Notes under the pieces: generated by a model
Told to the model about the DNA's origin: nothing
The model's database searches: none
Seen by the model: the letters and a program-made list of their open reading frames with translations, nothing else
Shown here: positions 12,745 to 24,305 of the stretch, piece by piece
Numbering within the stretch: position 1 is the stretch's first letter
Layout: each line of letters starts with the position of its first letter
Assembly: GCA_905116865.2 (NCBI GenBank)
Contig: CAJHNH020007002.1
Span: 186,001-250,000, forward strand
DNA: 64,000 nt
DNA from: Candidula unifasciata
Lineage: Eukaryota > Mollusca > Gastropoda > Stylommatophora > Geomitridae
Direction of reading: 5' to 3'
Made by a program: the position numbers and the translations under genes

Positions 12745-13275
12745 AGAAAACAATCAAATTGTTCTCCGGTGGATCCCGGCTCACTGCGGCATACCAGGAA
12801 ATGAGTTAGCAGACAGACTTGCAAAAATTTTGAACAAAAGAGAAACAACGCACCCATCCATTGTCATTACCAGAAATCAGAACACTTATAAGGGGAAAAT
12901 ACCAGGAATTGTGGAGAGAACAAACTAATAGTAAACATCCACAAGACCCCATCAGCAGACTCAACAGAAAGCAACATACAACAATTTTCCGTCTACGAAC
13001 AGGACAATGCAGGTTCAACTACCACATGCGTAAAATACAGATTGTACAGTCCCCACAGTGTGCCTGCTAAACAGGACCACAAACACCTGAGCACATTCTG
13101 CACACCTGCCCACTCTACCTACAACTTCGAAAAGGCACCATGCCTCAAGAGCAAAGTGTGCAGAGCAAGCTATGGGGAATAATGCAGGACCTGCAGCTGA
13201 CATGCGAGTTCATAGAGGCAACCCACCTGATGGTCTGATCTGAGCATACGAAACTGAACGCAACGAAGAAGAAGA
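12745..13275 (+). pseudogene. LINE fragment: RNase H end and Cys/His tail, copy 1
   Basis: In decayed frames it reads W-I-P-A-H-C-G-I-P-G-N-E-L-A-D-R-L-A-K, the conserved end of a LINE RNase H domain. This is followed by Lys/Arg-rich sequence and the tail I-V-Q-S-P-Q-C-A-C, T-P-E-H-I-L-H-T-C-P. A stop replaces a codon at about 13069 (copy 3 has a sense codon there). It ends in CGAAGAAGAAG. Confidence 0.8.
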
Positions 13276-13399
13276 TATGTGAAAAGCAGACTCAGATTTT
13301 GTTTACTGTGTCCAGTGGACAATATGTTCGTGAATTGCGTGGGTTTTTGTAATCGTTACAACGCAGTAGTCAACTATGTTTAAGACCATACTATAGAGT

Positions 13400-14310
13400 C
13401 AGTCAGGATGCCAGGCATTTAAACGTGCATCAGCACCATCAGTCGACTTTGGCACAGGTTCCAAGCCACTGGTTCAGTTCAAGATCGACATCGCAGTGGA
13501 AGATCCAGCAGCGAAGAATCGCTTTATTCGGCTTCGTCACCTCAACTGCACTGTCATCGCCTCCAGGACGTCTTGTGTCTGATCAAACTGTTCGAAACAG
13601 ACTGCATGACGACCACACCGAGAACATACGCGTCACTGCCAAAATCAACTTCTTCAGGTGACAATCAATGGAGACGTGTCTGGTTCAGTGACAAATCTTA
13701 CTTTTTGTTGAAGCGTTGTGATAGACGGCGTAGAGTCTACCGTTGGCGAAATTAATGTTTAGCCCAAAATTGTGTTGATGAAGCTCTGCTGCACGGTGGT
13801 GGGGGTGTAATTGTGTGAGGAATGATCAGTTACAACGGAAGGAGTCAATTGGTGCACACTGAGGGAGCCCTGAAGGTGCAATGATACGTCAATAGAATTC
13901 TTCGACCACATTTCATTCCATTTTGGGATGCCAACAGATATCTTGACCAGGCAGTTCTTGGCTGCCATTAACATCCAAACCCTTCCCTGGCCATCCCTGT
14001 CTGCAGACATGGGTCAGATTGATCACCTGTGGGATGAGCTGCAAAGACGTGTTTGTCGTTTAGACGTTGCTCCAGCTAATGGTCGTGATCTGTTCCAGGC
14101 ACTCCAGGAAGCATGTGCAACCATCCTACAGGCCCACATAAGAGATTTGATCGCATCCTTGCCCAGAAGATGCCAGCCACTGATCCACTCAAGAGGAGGT
14201 CACACACACCATACTAACAGGAAAGGCCGTACACCTAAAAATTATCGTGATCCAGATGCAAAACAAACAAACAAACAAAACACACACAATAAAACAATCG
14301 ATTGTTGAAA
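13400..14310 (+). pseudogene. Tc1/mariner transposase, decayed
   Basis: Order of motifs: helix-turn-helix part I-S-R-L-W-H-R-F-Q-A-T-G-S-V, middle part W-R-R-V-W-F-S-D-K-S and G-G-V-I-V-W-G-M-I-S, C-terminal P-W-P-S-L-S-A-D with H-L-W-D-E-L-Q-R-R-V. These are standard Tc1-family transposase segments. Frameshifts and stops (for example at about 13753 and 13884) break the frame, so it is inactive. The usual length is about 340 residues; most of that is spanned. Confidence 0.85.
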
Positions 14311-14380
14311 CCCTAAGGTATTCTTGTGTGAAATTTGAACAATTTCACTTATTTAATTACAAAGATGCAGAATGTCAAAA
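14285..14380 (-). repeat. Tc1-associated terminal segment
   Basis: The reverse complement of this stretch recurs at about 18436-18545 and 47945-48060: GTGAAATTGTTCAAA, AATACCTTAGGGTTTCAACC-like core. It lies just after the transposase remnant, so it is probably the element's 3' terminal region or a derived MITE. Confidence 0.5.
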
Positions 14381-14689
14381 TTGTGATTATGTATGTTCCT
14401 CTTAGTGGCAATGCGTTTCACAGTATATTTCAACGTAAGATGTGATTAGAAAGCCCAACGGAGGGAATGGAAAAGTTGGCCACAAATACAACCGAACGTT
14501 TCGACTATAGTCTTTATCAACGGAATATTAAATACAACATCTTTGAAAAAGACATGGTCTGACAGAAATCATTTGTACATATACTCGAATTAAACCCGAT
14601 GGTGGAATCTTTGCAAAGTTTCAAACACGAGCTACTATAAATGGAATTGTGCAAATTGTGTGTATTTTTAGGCCACTTCATTAAGTGCA

Positions 14690-14725
14690 CATCATCATTA
14701 TTATCATCATCACCATCATCACCAC
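14690..14725. repeat. (ATC)n-rich simple sequence
   Basis: Short imperfect ATC/ATT triplets. Confidence 0.7.
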
Positions 14726-15190
14726 CGAGAGTCTTGCTGACTGTCGTATAAAAGCACATTTCTTCGCACTCTACGATTTTCTTCTGCATGTATCAATTAG
14801 TGTGTGATACCTACCTCACCACCCCACGACAAAAGGCTGTCTAGAATTTCTCTCTTTGTCTTCTGTTTCTATTTTCATAAATCTGTACAGTGGGTTTAAA
14901 AAAAAAAAAAAAAACTTTATACTAACAATTAATCCTTAGTGATTTCACAGCTGTGGTTTCGAATCACATTACCAGACAAAACAACAAAAGCCAAATTTTT
15001 TAACAACTTCAAGGTTATCGAGGCGTGGAAGTACTCGTGTTCCTTCAGAGAGCTTGCGGTGTCATTTGAAGGTGACAAGTCGAGAGCATTGCTCTGAGAG
15101 CTTTATACAGAAACATTAAATGCAATAAAGTACTCTACAGTACAGCACCCTGTTTGACAAAGTGTTAACAACATCATTTATAACAGATCT
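14726..15190. other. no recognisable feature
   Basis: Unique-looking sequence with a poly-A run at 14898-14914. Confidence 0.45.
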
Positions 15191-15196
15191 TTGCTT

Positions 15197-15357
15197 TCTT
15201 CTTCTTCTTCTTTTCTTCTTCTTCTTCTTCTTCTTCTTCTTCTTCTTCTTCTTCTTCTTCTTCTTCTTCTTCTTCTTCTTCTTCTTCTTCTTCTTCTTCT
15301 TCTTCTTCTTCTGCTTCTTCTTCTTCTTCTTCTTCTTCTCCTCCTTTTTCTTCTTCT

Positions 15358-15389
<32 letters not shown>

Positions 15390-15470
15390 TTCTTCTTCTT
15401 CTCTTCCTTCTTCTCCTCCTTCTTCTTCTCCTTCTCCTCCTCATCCTCCTCCTCCTCCTTCTCCTCCTCG
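15197..15470. repeat. (TTC)n tract grading into (TCC)n
   Basis: TTC triplets change to TCC-rich triplets toward 15470. All long open frames across it are composition artefacts. Confidence 0.97.
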
Positions 15471-15753
15471 AATGCCCAGCAGTGTCAGGACAGGAAGAGA
15501 TCTCTGAAACGGGCCTTTCAGTTCGCTTCGTGTATAGTATTAAAGTTTTTTCCAGTGTCTCTGATATTCCTGCAAATTGTCTTGAAATTCTTGGGTTCTG
15601 TCCCTTTTATAGTTGTGAGTGAAATCTCTTCATTGTTCTACAAACACTAAACAAGACACTGTTGGTTAACTTTGACAGTCGTAAAAGATACTACTTGCGT
15701 TCACGAGTCATTTTACTCAATACATTAAATGTCTTGAAACTCAGTATATTGAC

Positions 15754-16480
15754 TTCTTCTTCTTCTTGTGTTCGCTTTCTGATTTACACCGACAGACAGG
15801 TACTTGTGACTGTTTTTATGAGTTTTTTTGTAGTCACATACAACTTTGTGTGCAGTGGTGACTAACTGGGCCAGTATTCCCTTCTTAATGGGCTGAACAA
15901 GGGACAGTCTTGCAGGACATGTTCTGTAGTCTGCACACATAGCCCACAAGGCACAAAAGTGAACTACTTAGACAAAGCCTGTGCATATGCTGGTTAAGTT
16001 TGTTATGTCCTTTCCTGAGACGTAGGACAATGACCTGCCCATGCCGGTCAAGTAAGTGGTAGTCATCTCTGGCCAGACTCTGTTCACTTCTATTAGCCTG
16101 GATGGCCCTTTTCTTCTCATAGTATGTTACTGCATTCTATTCCTGTTCACATTCTGTCCTGTTCTTAGCAAGTTTATCTGCGGTTTCGTTTCCTGGTATA
16201 CCTCAGTAGGATGGCACCCATTGGAGTACAGTACTTTTTGGGACAGCCACCTTGCCAAGTTCAGATCTCAGATAAGGGAGCTTACCACTCTTGAGGGCTT
16301 GAAGCACAGATATCGCATCTGTGAAGATGACTACTAGGTGGCAGTCAGAAATGGTGTTGTGTAACATTTCGGCAGCCTGCTCTAGTGCTACGATCTCTGC
16401 TGTGTAGTTGGAACAGAATTTACCAGTGGGTTTGCCCGGCTCTCTAGCGTAGTTGGCTAAACCGGATTACGCGGTGACCG
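15754..16480 (-). pseudogene. LINE fragment with RNase H domain, 3' tail (GAA)n
   Basis: Reverse strand: E-I-V-A-L-E-Q-A-A-E-M, I-F-T-D-A-I-S-V-L-Q-A-L-K-S, W-V-P-S-Y then G-I-P-G-N-E-T-A-D-K-L-A-K. These are the helix, the T-D-(S/A) strand and the AHCGIPGNE-type end of a LINE RNase H. The 3' end at 15754-15774 is AGCGAACACAAGAAGAAGAA on the reverse strand. Frames are broken in several places. Confidence 0.8.
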
Positions 16481-16868
16481 GGTGACGAACTCCTTGTGGT
16501 CCGGGTTTAGTCACGGGGGTAGGCAGAAAAGCCACATTTCTCCCAGATTTACGGTATTTACAATGGAATCAAGGCCGAAAGGTTGCGATATCCTTAATAC
16601 CGAGCCTTTGGGTTAACAACTCATGGCTTCTGGATACTAAAACAAAACACACACAAAACAGTGGCTTTACACTTTGTGTGGCGGTGGTTGACTGGGTATG
16701 TAATAAAGAGTATATTGACATAAAACTGTTGTTACTATCTAGATGTTTTTTTTTTTTTCAGTTACACTTGTAGTTCAGAAATTTTCAATACGAAAGCACA
16801 CATTATTTATTATACGTACATAGGTGCATTCGTCAAGTCTACATCGCTGCATCATCTGTGTAGTAGTA

Positions 16869-16897
16869 CGGATGATGATGATGATGATGATGATGAC
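16869..16897. repeat. (GAT)n microsatellite
   Basis: About nine GAT units. Confidence 0.95.
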
Positions 16898-17144
16898 GAC
16901 GTTCAACCCCACCAGGACCGCACAACGAGCGGTAAACACGTGGTGACACAAAGTGATACCATTCGGACGAGGATCACCCGGGGACAGGTCTTAGGAAACC
17001 CGCTCAACCTAATAGTTTAGGTGTTATTAGGAACCCCGGCATCAGCCAAGGTGGGGCTTTAAAACAACAACAAACTTGCGTCCGACTTTGGGGCGCAGAT
17101 CTCATTTTTAGTAGTTAGGATTAGTAATCTGTTCGAATGTGATT

Positions 17145-17225
17145 GGGAACGAACGAACGAACTTTATTTTCAAAGGGTCACAAATTGGGCACGCAGGCCC
17201 GTCTTACATTCGGCCCTTCCAGTCA
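17145..17225 (-). repeat. dispersed 3'-end repeat (copy 1)
   Basis: GAACGAACGAACTTTATTTTC then CAAAGGGTCACAAATTGGGC. The same segment is at 46272-46360. On the reverse strand it ends AATAAAG plus (GTTC)n, like a retroelement 3' end. In both places a large tandem array lies just to the right. Confidence 0.5.
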
Positions 17226-17344
17226 ACCATCTTTCGCACAGCAGTTGTATTTTCACAAATAAAGCATGTTATGATCATATGATAATATGCATATTATGAA
17301 TATTATAAAAGAACACAAAAGCATGAGTTGTAAAGTGCATGCAA

Positions 17345-17417
17345 AAACCCGCGCGTGCATACATACACCCACATACACACGATCGCCCACTCACACACAC
17401 ATACTTGCATGCAAACA

Positions 17418-17448
<31 letters not shown>

Positions 17449-18085
17449 CGTACATACATACAAACAAACATGCAAACAGGCATACACACAGGCATACATA
17501 CATTCAAACAAACATACATAGATACAAACATACAGGCATACATGCATACATACATACATTCGTAATACAGGCATACACACATACAAACATACAGTCATAA
17601 ATACAGTCATGCATGGAGACACTCCCACAAAGACACACACGCTCACTTAGACAAAAATACAGACACACACACAGACTCTTACATATAAACACACACAGGA
17701 AAACACACAGCACACATATTTACATTCGTGCTCACACACTTACACACACACACGCAGACAAACATGCAGACACATACATACAGCCACATAGACACACACG
17801 CAGTCAAACACATACACACAAATACAAACAGGCAGACAAACACATTCTGACACCCACACAGACAAACACGCAGAAATGCATACACATACAAACACATAGA
17901 AATACACACGCAGACACATATATTCAGCACTCACAGACATATACTCTGACATGCAGACACATACAGACAACAAAGGGGCACACACAATACACACAGAGAA
18001 ACACACATAGACATACACAGACAGACACATGCTGACACATACAATCACGCAGACACACATACAGACACCCACACACAGAGATAAG
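17345..18085. repeat. CATA/CACA-rich low-complexity tract
   Basis: (CATA)n around 17420-17560, then ACAC/ACAG-rich sequence to 18085. Thr/His and Val/Cys open frames are composition artefacts. Confidence 0.95.
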
Positions 18086-18435
18086 CCTACAAGGAAATAC
18101 CATAATGTATTGGTCGTTTTTATTCAAGATTGAGTTCTTGGGTTCCTCTTGTTCCGGCTTTTCCTCCAAGACGTAATCCTCTTTCATTGAGAGCTGTTCT
18201 CCCGTGACATTTTAATGCTAGATCTTGATCTGTTGTATCTTACTGCGATCCACAGAGACATTACATTACATTCTTCTGTGTAGTTTGTTGGGGTATTTCC
18301 TAGAGGTGTCTTCTTCTTTTGATCTGATTAATAACTTGTGGTTAGAGTCAGAGAACGCTTTTTTCCCCTCTATTGATTACTACTACAGAAAAACACACGG
18401 CTACTGAAAGAAAAATAACTTTGCCATCATTTTGA

Positions 18436-18545
18436 CATCCATAATCTTTGTAATTTAATGAGTGAAATTTCAAACTGCATACAGCAATACTTTAGGGTTT
18501 AACCAATCTTTTGTATCTGGACTGTCTATTGTTTTGAACTGTATT
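18436..18545 (+). repeat. copy of the Tc1-associated terminal segment
   Basis: Homologous to the reverse complement of about 14285-14380 (GTGAAATTTCAAACTGC, TTAGGGTTTAACCAATC). Confidence 0.5.
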
Positions 18546-18805
18546 ATATATCTTATCATATGTTGTGGACTGAGAATCGTCGAGTCGTGCCCTTTACATG
18601 TGTCCTCTGATTTCCTAACAATTCCCCTGTCCGTCAGCAAGACCAGAAACCAGTGACATGTGCAAGTTCTGCACTGGGACAATATATCTGCGAAAAGACA
18701 TTTTACGAGCCACCATTCAGTATACCATACACAGATGGCCTGGGGTATGCCCGCCGTCGGTGATATTTCGTCGGCCGGTTTTAGTTACTTCAGTGTGAAC
18801 ACAGC

Positions 18806-19082
18806 AAACGTTGTGGTCTAGCGGCTAGACGCTCGCCTGCGGATCGGAAAGTCGTGGGTTCACATCCTCACGAAGTCTGACTTTTTTTTTTCAAAAATGA
18901 CCTTGGCTCCCAGGTTGACCCAGTCTTAAATGGGTACCAGGTACAGTCCTTGGAAATAAAGGCGGTCGGTGTAATGCTGACCACATCACCCACCACGTGC
19001 CGATTGGTCTATAAAATATAGGTCTAGCCCTATATGCCCAATGCGCCTAAAGGCGTGGAAAGGGACCTTACTGTGAACATAC
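18806..19082 (+). repeat. SINE family A, near full length
   Basis: tRNA-like head with A-box-like GTGGTCTAGCGGCTAGACGC and B-box GTGGGTTCACATCC, then body (CTTGGCTCCCAGGTTGACCC, AAAGGCGGTCGGTGTAATGC, TATAAAATATAGGTCTAGC) and AAAGGGACCTTACT end. A reference copy for the family. Confidence 0.85.
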
Positions 19083-19140
19083 CCTAGGCTAACATCCAGG
19101 AAGATTATCTTATGGGATGTTTCGTTTTATTAGCATCAAA

Positions 19141-19183
19141 TTCAATGGCTTAAATGGTACACCAAAGCATTTAAGCCATTGAA
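19141..19183. repeat. perfect hairpin, 16-bp arms, 11-nt loop
   Basis: TTCAATGGCTTAAATG (19141-19156) is exactly complementary to CATTTAAGCCATTGAA (19168-19183). No T run follows in a way that defines a terminator. Confidence 0.9.
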
Positions 19184-19402
19184 CTTGGCGCAAATAAAAC
19201 CATAATTATAATTGAAGCTGTCTTCAGCGGGGTTGACGTATTTACTTTTTCTTTACGAACGAATGAATGTGGAATCAGCAGCAGACACTCTAAAAACATT
19301 ATTATATTTCGCCAAAATGTATGTTCGAATGGAAGGCTTTGTGTCGGCATTTTGATAAATATGGTGTCAGCATGTAATATTAACATCTAAGTTTAAACTA
19401 TA

Positions 19403-19615
19403 AGCGGGAGTCGCCGTGGCCGAGCGGCTAAACGCTCCCCGCGGATCGGAAGGTCGTGGGTTCGCTCCCTGGCGGAGCCGGACCTTTCTTTTAAAAATGA
19501 CCTTGGCTCCCATGTCGACCCAGACTTGAGTGGGTACCGGGTGCCGTTGGTCTATAAAAATATAGGTCTAGCTCTATACGCCTTAAGGCGTGGAAAAGGG
19601 TCCTTTACTTTACTT
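19403..19615 (+). repeat. SINE family A, internally deleted
   Basis: Intact tRNA-like head (GCCGTGGCCGAGCGGCTAAA, B-box GTGGGTTCGCTCCC) and 3' end, but the central segment with the AGTAAAGGCGGTCGGTGTAAT block is missing. Confidence 0.8.
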
Positions 19616-19782
19616 ACTCAAATTATAAAAACTCAACTGGATTGCGGGCCTATGTATATTAAAGTGAAGGTTGTCCCGTGGCGCACATTGCTTTTTAGAG
19701 GTGAATTAGTCTCCAAATATTCTTCGCTAATCAGAAGAGGTAGTGTGATCAGTTCCCTTCGTCGTTATTTTTCTATTTCCAG

Positions 19783-19813
<31 letters not shown>

Positions 19814-20140
19814 CTTCTTCTTCTTCTTCTTCTTCTTCTTCTTCTTCTTCTTCTTCTTCTTCTTCTTCTTCTTCTTTTTCTTTTTCTTTTTCTTTTTTTT
19901 CTTCTTCTTCTTCTTCTTCTTCTCTTCTTCTTCTTCTTTCTTCTTCTTCTTCTTCTTCTTCTTCTTTTTCTTTTTCTTTTTTTTCTTTTTTCTTTTTTCT
20001 TTTTCTTTTTCTTTTCTTCTTCTTTTTTCTTCTTCTTCTTCTTCTTCTTCTTCTTCTTCTTCTTCTTCTTCTTTCTTCTTCTTCTTCTTCTTCTTCTTCT
20101 TCTTTCTTCTTCTTCTTCTTCTTCTTCTTCTTCTTCTTTG
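19783..20140. repeat. (TTC)n tract, about 360 bp
   Basis: TTC triplets with TTTTTC variants. Its right end abuts the 3' end of an inverted LINE copy, so on the reverse strand it is the LINE's (GAA)n tail. Confidence 0.97.
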
Positions 20141-20495
20141 CGTTCGATTTCGTATGCTCAGATCAGACCATTAGGTGGGTTGCTTCTATGAACTCGCATG
20201 TCAGCTGCAGGTTCTTCATGGTTCCGCATACTTTGCTCTTGAGGCCAGGTGTCTTTTCGAAGTTGTAGGTAGAGTGGGCAGATCTGCAGAATTTTCCCTT
20301 GATAAGTGTTCTGATTTCTGGTAACGACAATGGATGGGTGTGTTGTTTCTCCTTTGTTACATTTTTAGCAAGTCTGTCTGCTAACTAATTTCCTGGTATG
20401 CCACAGTGAGCCGGGATCCACCGGAGAACGATCTGATTGTTTTCTGCAAGTCTGTCTGTTTAGCTGGCGGGTCAGTTCTCTTTCTATGTTGTTTC
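20141..20495 (-). pseudogene. LINE fragment: RNase H end, internally deleted, copy 2
   Basis: Reverse complement matches the copies at 12745 and 55530: L-A-K and W-I-P-A-H-C-G-I-P motifs and a shared 3' end (ATCGAACGCAAAGAAG on the reverse strand) that leads directly into the (GAA)n tract. About 200 bases of the middle are missing. Confidence 0.8.
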
Positions 20496-21060
20496 GGGGA
20501 TCCCTCTAAGTCCGTCCAGACAAGTTCAAGAATAATTCTTTCCATTGTCGAGTACCTGTTGCAGTGAAGTTGGGTTCTTCAAGAAGTATGCGCGTGGAGG
20601 CAGTAACAGCAACTTCTAGATGGCTCGAGTGCAGCAGCAGCAACCGACATGTTATAATTAACACAGACGCACGGAGCTTGCTTTAGATAATTGAAACTCG
20701 AGCCCTTCGCATTGAATGACTTGCATCACGTGACAATACTCAGTTCAGGAGCATATTGTGGTGTTTCAGTCCAGGATATTCTGGTGTAGGGAGGAATGAG
20801 CAGGCTGATAGATTGGCTGCCGCGGCTTCTCTAGGCAGTGAGATACTTTTTGATAAAGTGGATGCAGTGAAGGCTCGCTATGATGAGGAAGACAATGTTA
20901 CAGAGCAAATAGAGAAACCTGAAACTGAAAGACTAATTTGTTAGAGGCTCTTGAAATTGTTCAATCCCGAGGGGTAAACATAAGTAGACTATTTAAATCA
21001 GGTAACCTTTGGTATAACTGGCATGTCGACACTTCGTTGGCTACTGAAGAAGGAGATGGA
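20496..21060 (+). pseudogene. RNase H-type LINE fragment of another family
   Basis: W-C-F-S-P-G-Y-S-G-V-x-R-N-E-Q-A-D-R-L-A-A-A-A (20760-20830) is the H-x-G-(I/V)-x-G-N-E-x-A-D-x-L-A-style end of RNase H. N-terminal parts are degraded and the reading frame is short. Confidence 0.6.
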
Positions 21061-21237
21061 GCGCCTGTAGGAATGTCTTGAATGTAGCTGATGTCAGTTA
21101 CTGATTCATTCATTCATTCATTTGGGAAAAAGTAATCCTGCATCTTTTGCTGATTGAACTACGACCACTGTCTTTGTGTGTTCGCCCTAACCATTTCTCC
21201 GCCTCGGTTCCGGAAGGTATACTAAGTAAGAAAAGTC

Positions 21238-21455
21238 AAGATCCCCCTTCACGCCTTTAGGCGCATCGGGCACATGGGAAGAGCACCCATATTTTATCCC
21301 CCTTCACGCCTTTAGGCGCATCGGGCACATGGGAAGAGCACCCATATTTTACAGACCACTAGGTTGATAATGTGGTCAGCATTACGCCGGCCGTCTTTAC
21401 TTCCCCATAACATACATCATGGTACTCATTTTAGGCTGGGTCGAAGGAAGGCATA
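21238..21455 (-). repeat. SINE family A, inverted, with duplicated 3' end
   Basis: CCCCCTTCACGCCTTTAGGC recurs at 21243 and 21298 (period 55), so the 3' terminal part of the SINE is tandemly duplicated. The rest follows the family A body to about 21455. Confidence 0.75.
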
Positions 21456-22890
21456 GTGCAGATAGAGAAAAAGTAAAAGCCAAGGTGGACAAGTTGAAAA
21501 CCACCCAATAACATGACAGTTTCAGTTAATGTGTTTTTCTTATCTGTGCAATTTGCGCCCGGGACCGGAATTCAAAAGGTGAAATTGTTCTGCTTGGTGT
21601 CCACCTTGCTTGTTTATCCGTGTTATTGATTTTTCCACAACGACAAAACATCCTTTGTTAGCTGAAGGAGAATTCAGAAACGTGATATCGTAATCATAAA
21701 AACAGAGGGCGCAAGAACTCGACAATTTGACTGTAGTAACACAAGGAAAACCAAACTTTTGCACTGGGATAAGTGACTGCAGCGATCTTCAGCCTATTTG
21801 AGACGAGAGGGCTGTCCCACCACAGACACAGATTCCCAGATTGTCCTTTCACTTACTTACATTCAACAGCAAAGATAAAGTTTAAAGTTGAACAACGGAT
21901 CAACATTATGCCACAAGGGTAGTAGTAACACATAACTGCTCCGTGCTTCTTCTAACTCAAGTCTGAGTCCGAAGAAGCTCAGCACAGTGCACAGGCTCTG
22001 TAGCACCGGCGGGGATCCTGAAATACTTTGGGTAGATTTTTAACACCAAATTTTGCCCGGGCAGCGCCGTTAGGCTACTCTTTTTGATTTCCAACTGCTA
22101 AGAGATTTTAAACGTGCGCAATAATGCACACGGGCGTCCGATCTCACTACCCAGACCAGGGGAAATACTAAAAGTCCAAGCCCGCGTGAAAAAAAACCCG
22201 GAACCTCTAGCAGTCGAGGCGGACACCATTCGTCGAGACCACGCAGCACCCCTTAACAGCAAAGAAGCCTCAAAACCCCACAAGGACAGGAGGGAAAAGA
22301 AATCCAGGGCCCAGGACCCCTAAAAAACCACACCGGACTCAGGAGGCAAAGAAAAAAGAATATCAGTTGTGACTACACGCCACAAAGAATCGGAACCCAA
22401 ATAAGACAGCAAAGGACCACCCTACAATATAACCTGGCTTACGGCTGTTAAAAGTGGGACAATGTTAGAATTTCTGTTTACCAGGAAATCGAATCGGACT
22501 TACATTAATTCTTTCTGCCCCGTGTCACATTCGATACTCGAACCAAAGCCTTTTACAGAAGAAAGCTTTGCTCGACCCTGTTGAGTCACCAGCGTGTACA
22601 ACATGGATTTTCAAGATTTTGTTTGGCCTATCGCCACTTTTTGTATTTAAAAAAAAAAATTTCACCTTGCCTTCACCCCTTTCTCCCCCCCCCCTCGAAA
22701 TATCATAATCATCGCCATGTGCCATACCTATAAGAATAGACAATAATGATTCTTCATCGTTTAAGATTAGAGAATCAGGAATCAGGTCAGTGCTCTGGCC
22801 CCGATTCATGCATGTAGCCAGCCATCCAGATATTTACCTCTTTGTCTCCCCTCCTCCTCCCTTTTTTCCCGGTCCTGTTTCCATCAGTTT
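21456..22890. other. no recognisable gene
   Basis: Contains a basic open frame at 22114-22323 rich in Arg/Lys/Pro which I do not recognise; it could be an ORF1-type retroelement remnant, but no motif supports that. Confidence 0.35.

Positions 22891-22892
<2 letters not shown>

Positions 22893-22958
<66 letters not shown>
22893..22958. repeat. (GA)n microsatellite
   Basis: About 33 GA units. Confidence 0.97.
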
Positions 22959-22960
<2 letters not shown>

Positions 22961-23114
22961 AACGGGAAAGAAAGAAAGAGACGCACTGTTCCTCAGCCTT
23001 TCACACATCCCCCCCCCCCTTTTTCCCTTAACCCCTTCCACCCCAACAGGAAATCGTGTTATGGTCTACCTGGCAACACAACTAGCCAGACAAAGAAACA
23101 ATGAATGTAGTCAG

Positions 23115-23380
23115 TCAAGTCAATGTCCTTGTACACGTCTATAGCGCAGCGGGGGTGTGAGGCACGACTCATATTTTTACAGACCCCCTCGGCGTGTGAT
23201 TTCGTTAGCATCACACCGGCCGCCTTTACTTCTAAGGACTTAATCTGGTACCCATTCAAGCCTGGGTCTACCTGCGGACCAAGGCCACGTTTGAAAACAA
23301 AATCCGGCTCCAAGCAGATTTGAACCCACGACTTCAGATCCACAGGCAAGCGATTTAGTCGCTACACCACGGCAGTTTTT
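23115..23380 (-). repeat. SINE family A, full length, inverted
   Basis: Reverse strand: tRNA-like head ACTGCCGTGGTGTAGCGACT with B-box GTGGGTTCAAATC, then the complete family A body and the GTCCTTGTACACG tail side. Confidence 0.8.
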
Positions 23381-23679
23381 TTTAGTTAAATCCAGTGTCA
23401 CAAAATTACACGTTTCAGCCAATGCGACATCTGCTGCTGAGAGTTTGAAACATTTTATATAAGTGGCTGAGCGTTGTTTCCGATATACGAAGCGCTAAAA
23501 TGACATCCATTTGATTTCTTCGTTTCGTTAGTCCTTGCACACTAATAGGAAGACCTTGGAATGGTAATCCTACGTCTGGAAGAGAGGGGGGGGGGGGGAA
23601 CCTCCACCTACCTATCCTGTTGAACAGCTATAAAACTAACGACAAGTAGATCAGCGAGCTTCACAATATAACAAATGAA
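23381..23679. other. no recognisable feature
   Basis: Unique-looking sequence with a poly-G run at about 23587-23598. Confidence 0.45.
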
Positions 23680-24110
23680 ACGTGAACATTGCGGATATAG
23701 AGCCTTCATCAGTTTAAACGTAAATCAAACATTTACATAAATGAAGCAAATAAGTGAATCCTTTATAACTGAAGTACAATTTCAACAACGATCAAACTGA
23801 ACCATCTCTTTCTGAATACAGAGTTCCGGGCGCAGGTAACGAATCGCAGAAGCTTCGAGAAATCTTAGCGTAATGTCATTGGTTGACGTATGAAGGATTT
23901 GAAATGAGTAGCGTTTCAGATTTTAGAAGATGGCGTGCTATTGCAGAGGGGTGATCTTTGCGACCAGCATTCTCATTTTGAATATTATTTTGCATGGCTT
24001 TTTCCACCCATACTGGAATTAGCTCAGCGACTTGTTTCTCCAGGCATCGATCAGTTCTGCCCACATAACCAGCTTCACAGCTACATTTGAATTGGTAGAT
24101 ACAATTTCAT
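23680..24110 (-). pseudogene. Penelope-like element: GIY-YIG-type C-terminal fragment
   Basis: Reverse strand reads C-S-C-E-A-G-Y-V-G-R-T-D-R-C-L-E and I-P-V-W-V, then D-H-P-S-A-I-A-R-H-L-L. Y-(V/I)-G-R-T-x-R-x-L-E is the second half of the GIY-YIG endonuclease motif as found at the C terminus of Penelope-like retroelements. The reverse transcriptase part is absent. A related piece is at 60290-60600. Confidence 0.65.
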
Positions 24111-24149
24111 TTGGCGTACGTGAAAACTTGTTGTTTCAATGAGGGCGTT

Positions 24150-24305
24150 TGTTACTGTAGTATGCACCTGACGAGATACAGCGAAATTTGTCAGGCAATA
24201 AATTACGCAGCGAAATTTGTCAGGCAATAAATTACGCAATCTATTGGTTGTGTCTTCTTTGTTTAAATTTACAATGAGTAACCATTGCTTTAAATAAATC
24301 AAACA
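24150..24305 (+). repeat. Penelope-associated terminal repeat
   Basis: Contains ACGAGATACAGCGAAATTTG and CAGGCAATAAATTACGCA, a 34-bp unit duplicated in tandem (24180-24240), and TGTGTCTTCTTTGTTTAAAT. The same sequence occurs inverted at 60120-60240 and 58900-58970. It lies opposite in orientation to the adjacent GIY-YIG piece. Confidence 0.55.

Noticed and set aside
18806..18875. Possible tRNA gene (A- and B-box, tRNA-like arms)
   Set aside because: Directly continuous with the SINE A body and repeated with it at several loci; acceptor stem not convincing. It is the SINE head.
22114..22323. Basic 69-codon frame, possible nucleic-acid-binding protein
   Set aside because: No motif, no splice partners and short; composition alone is not enough.
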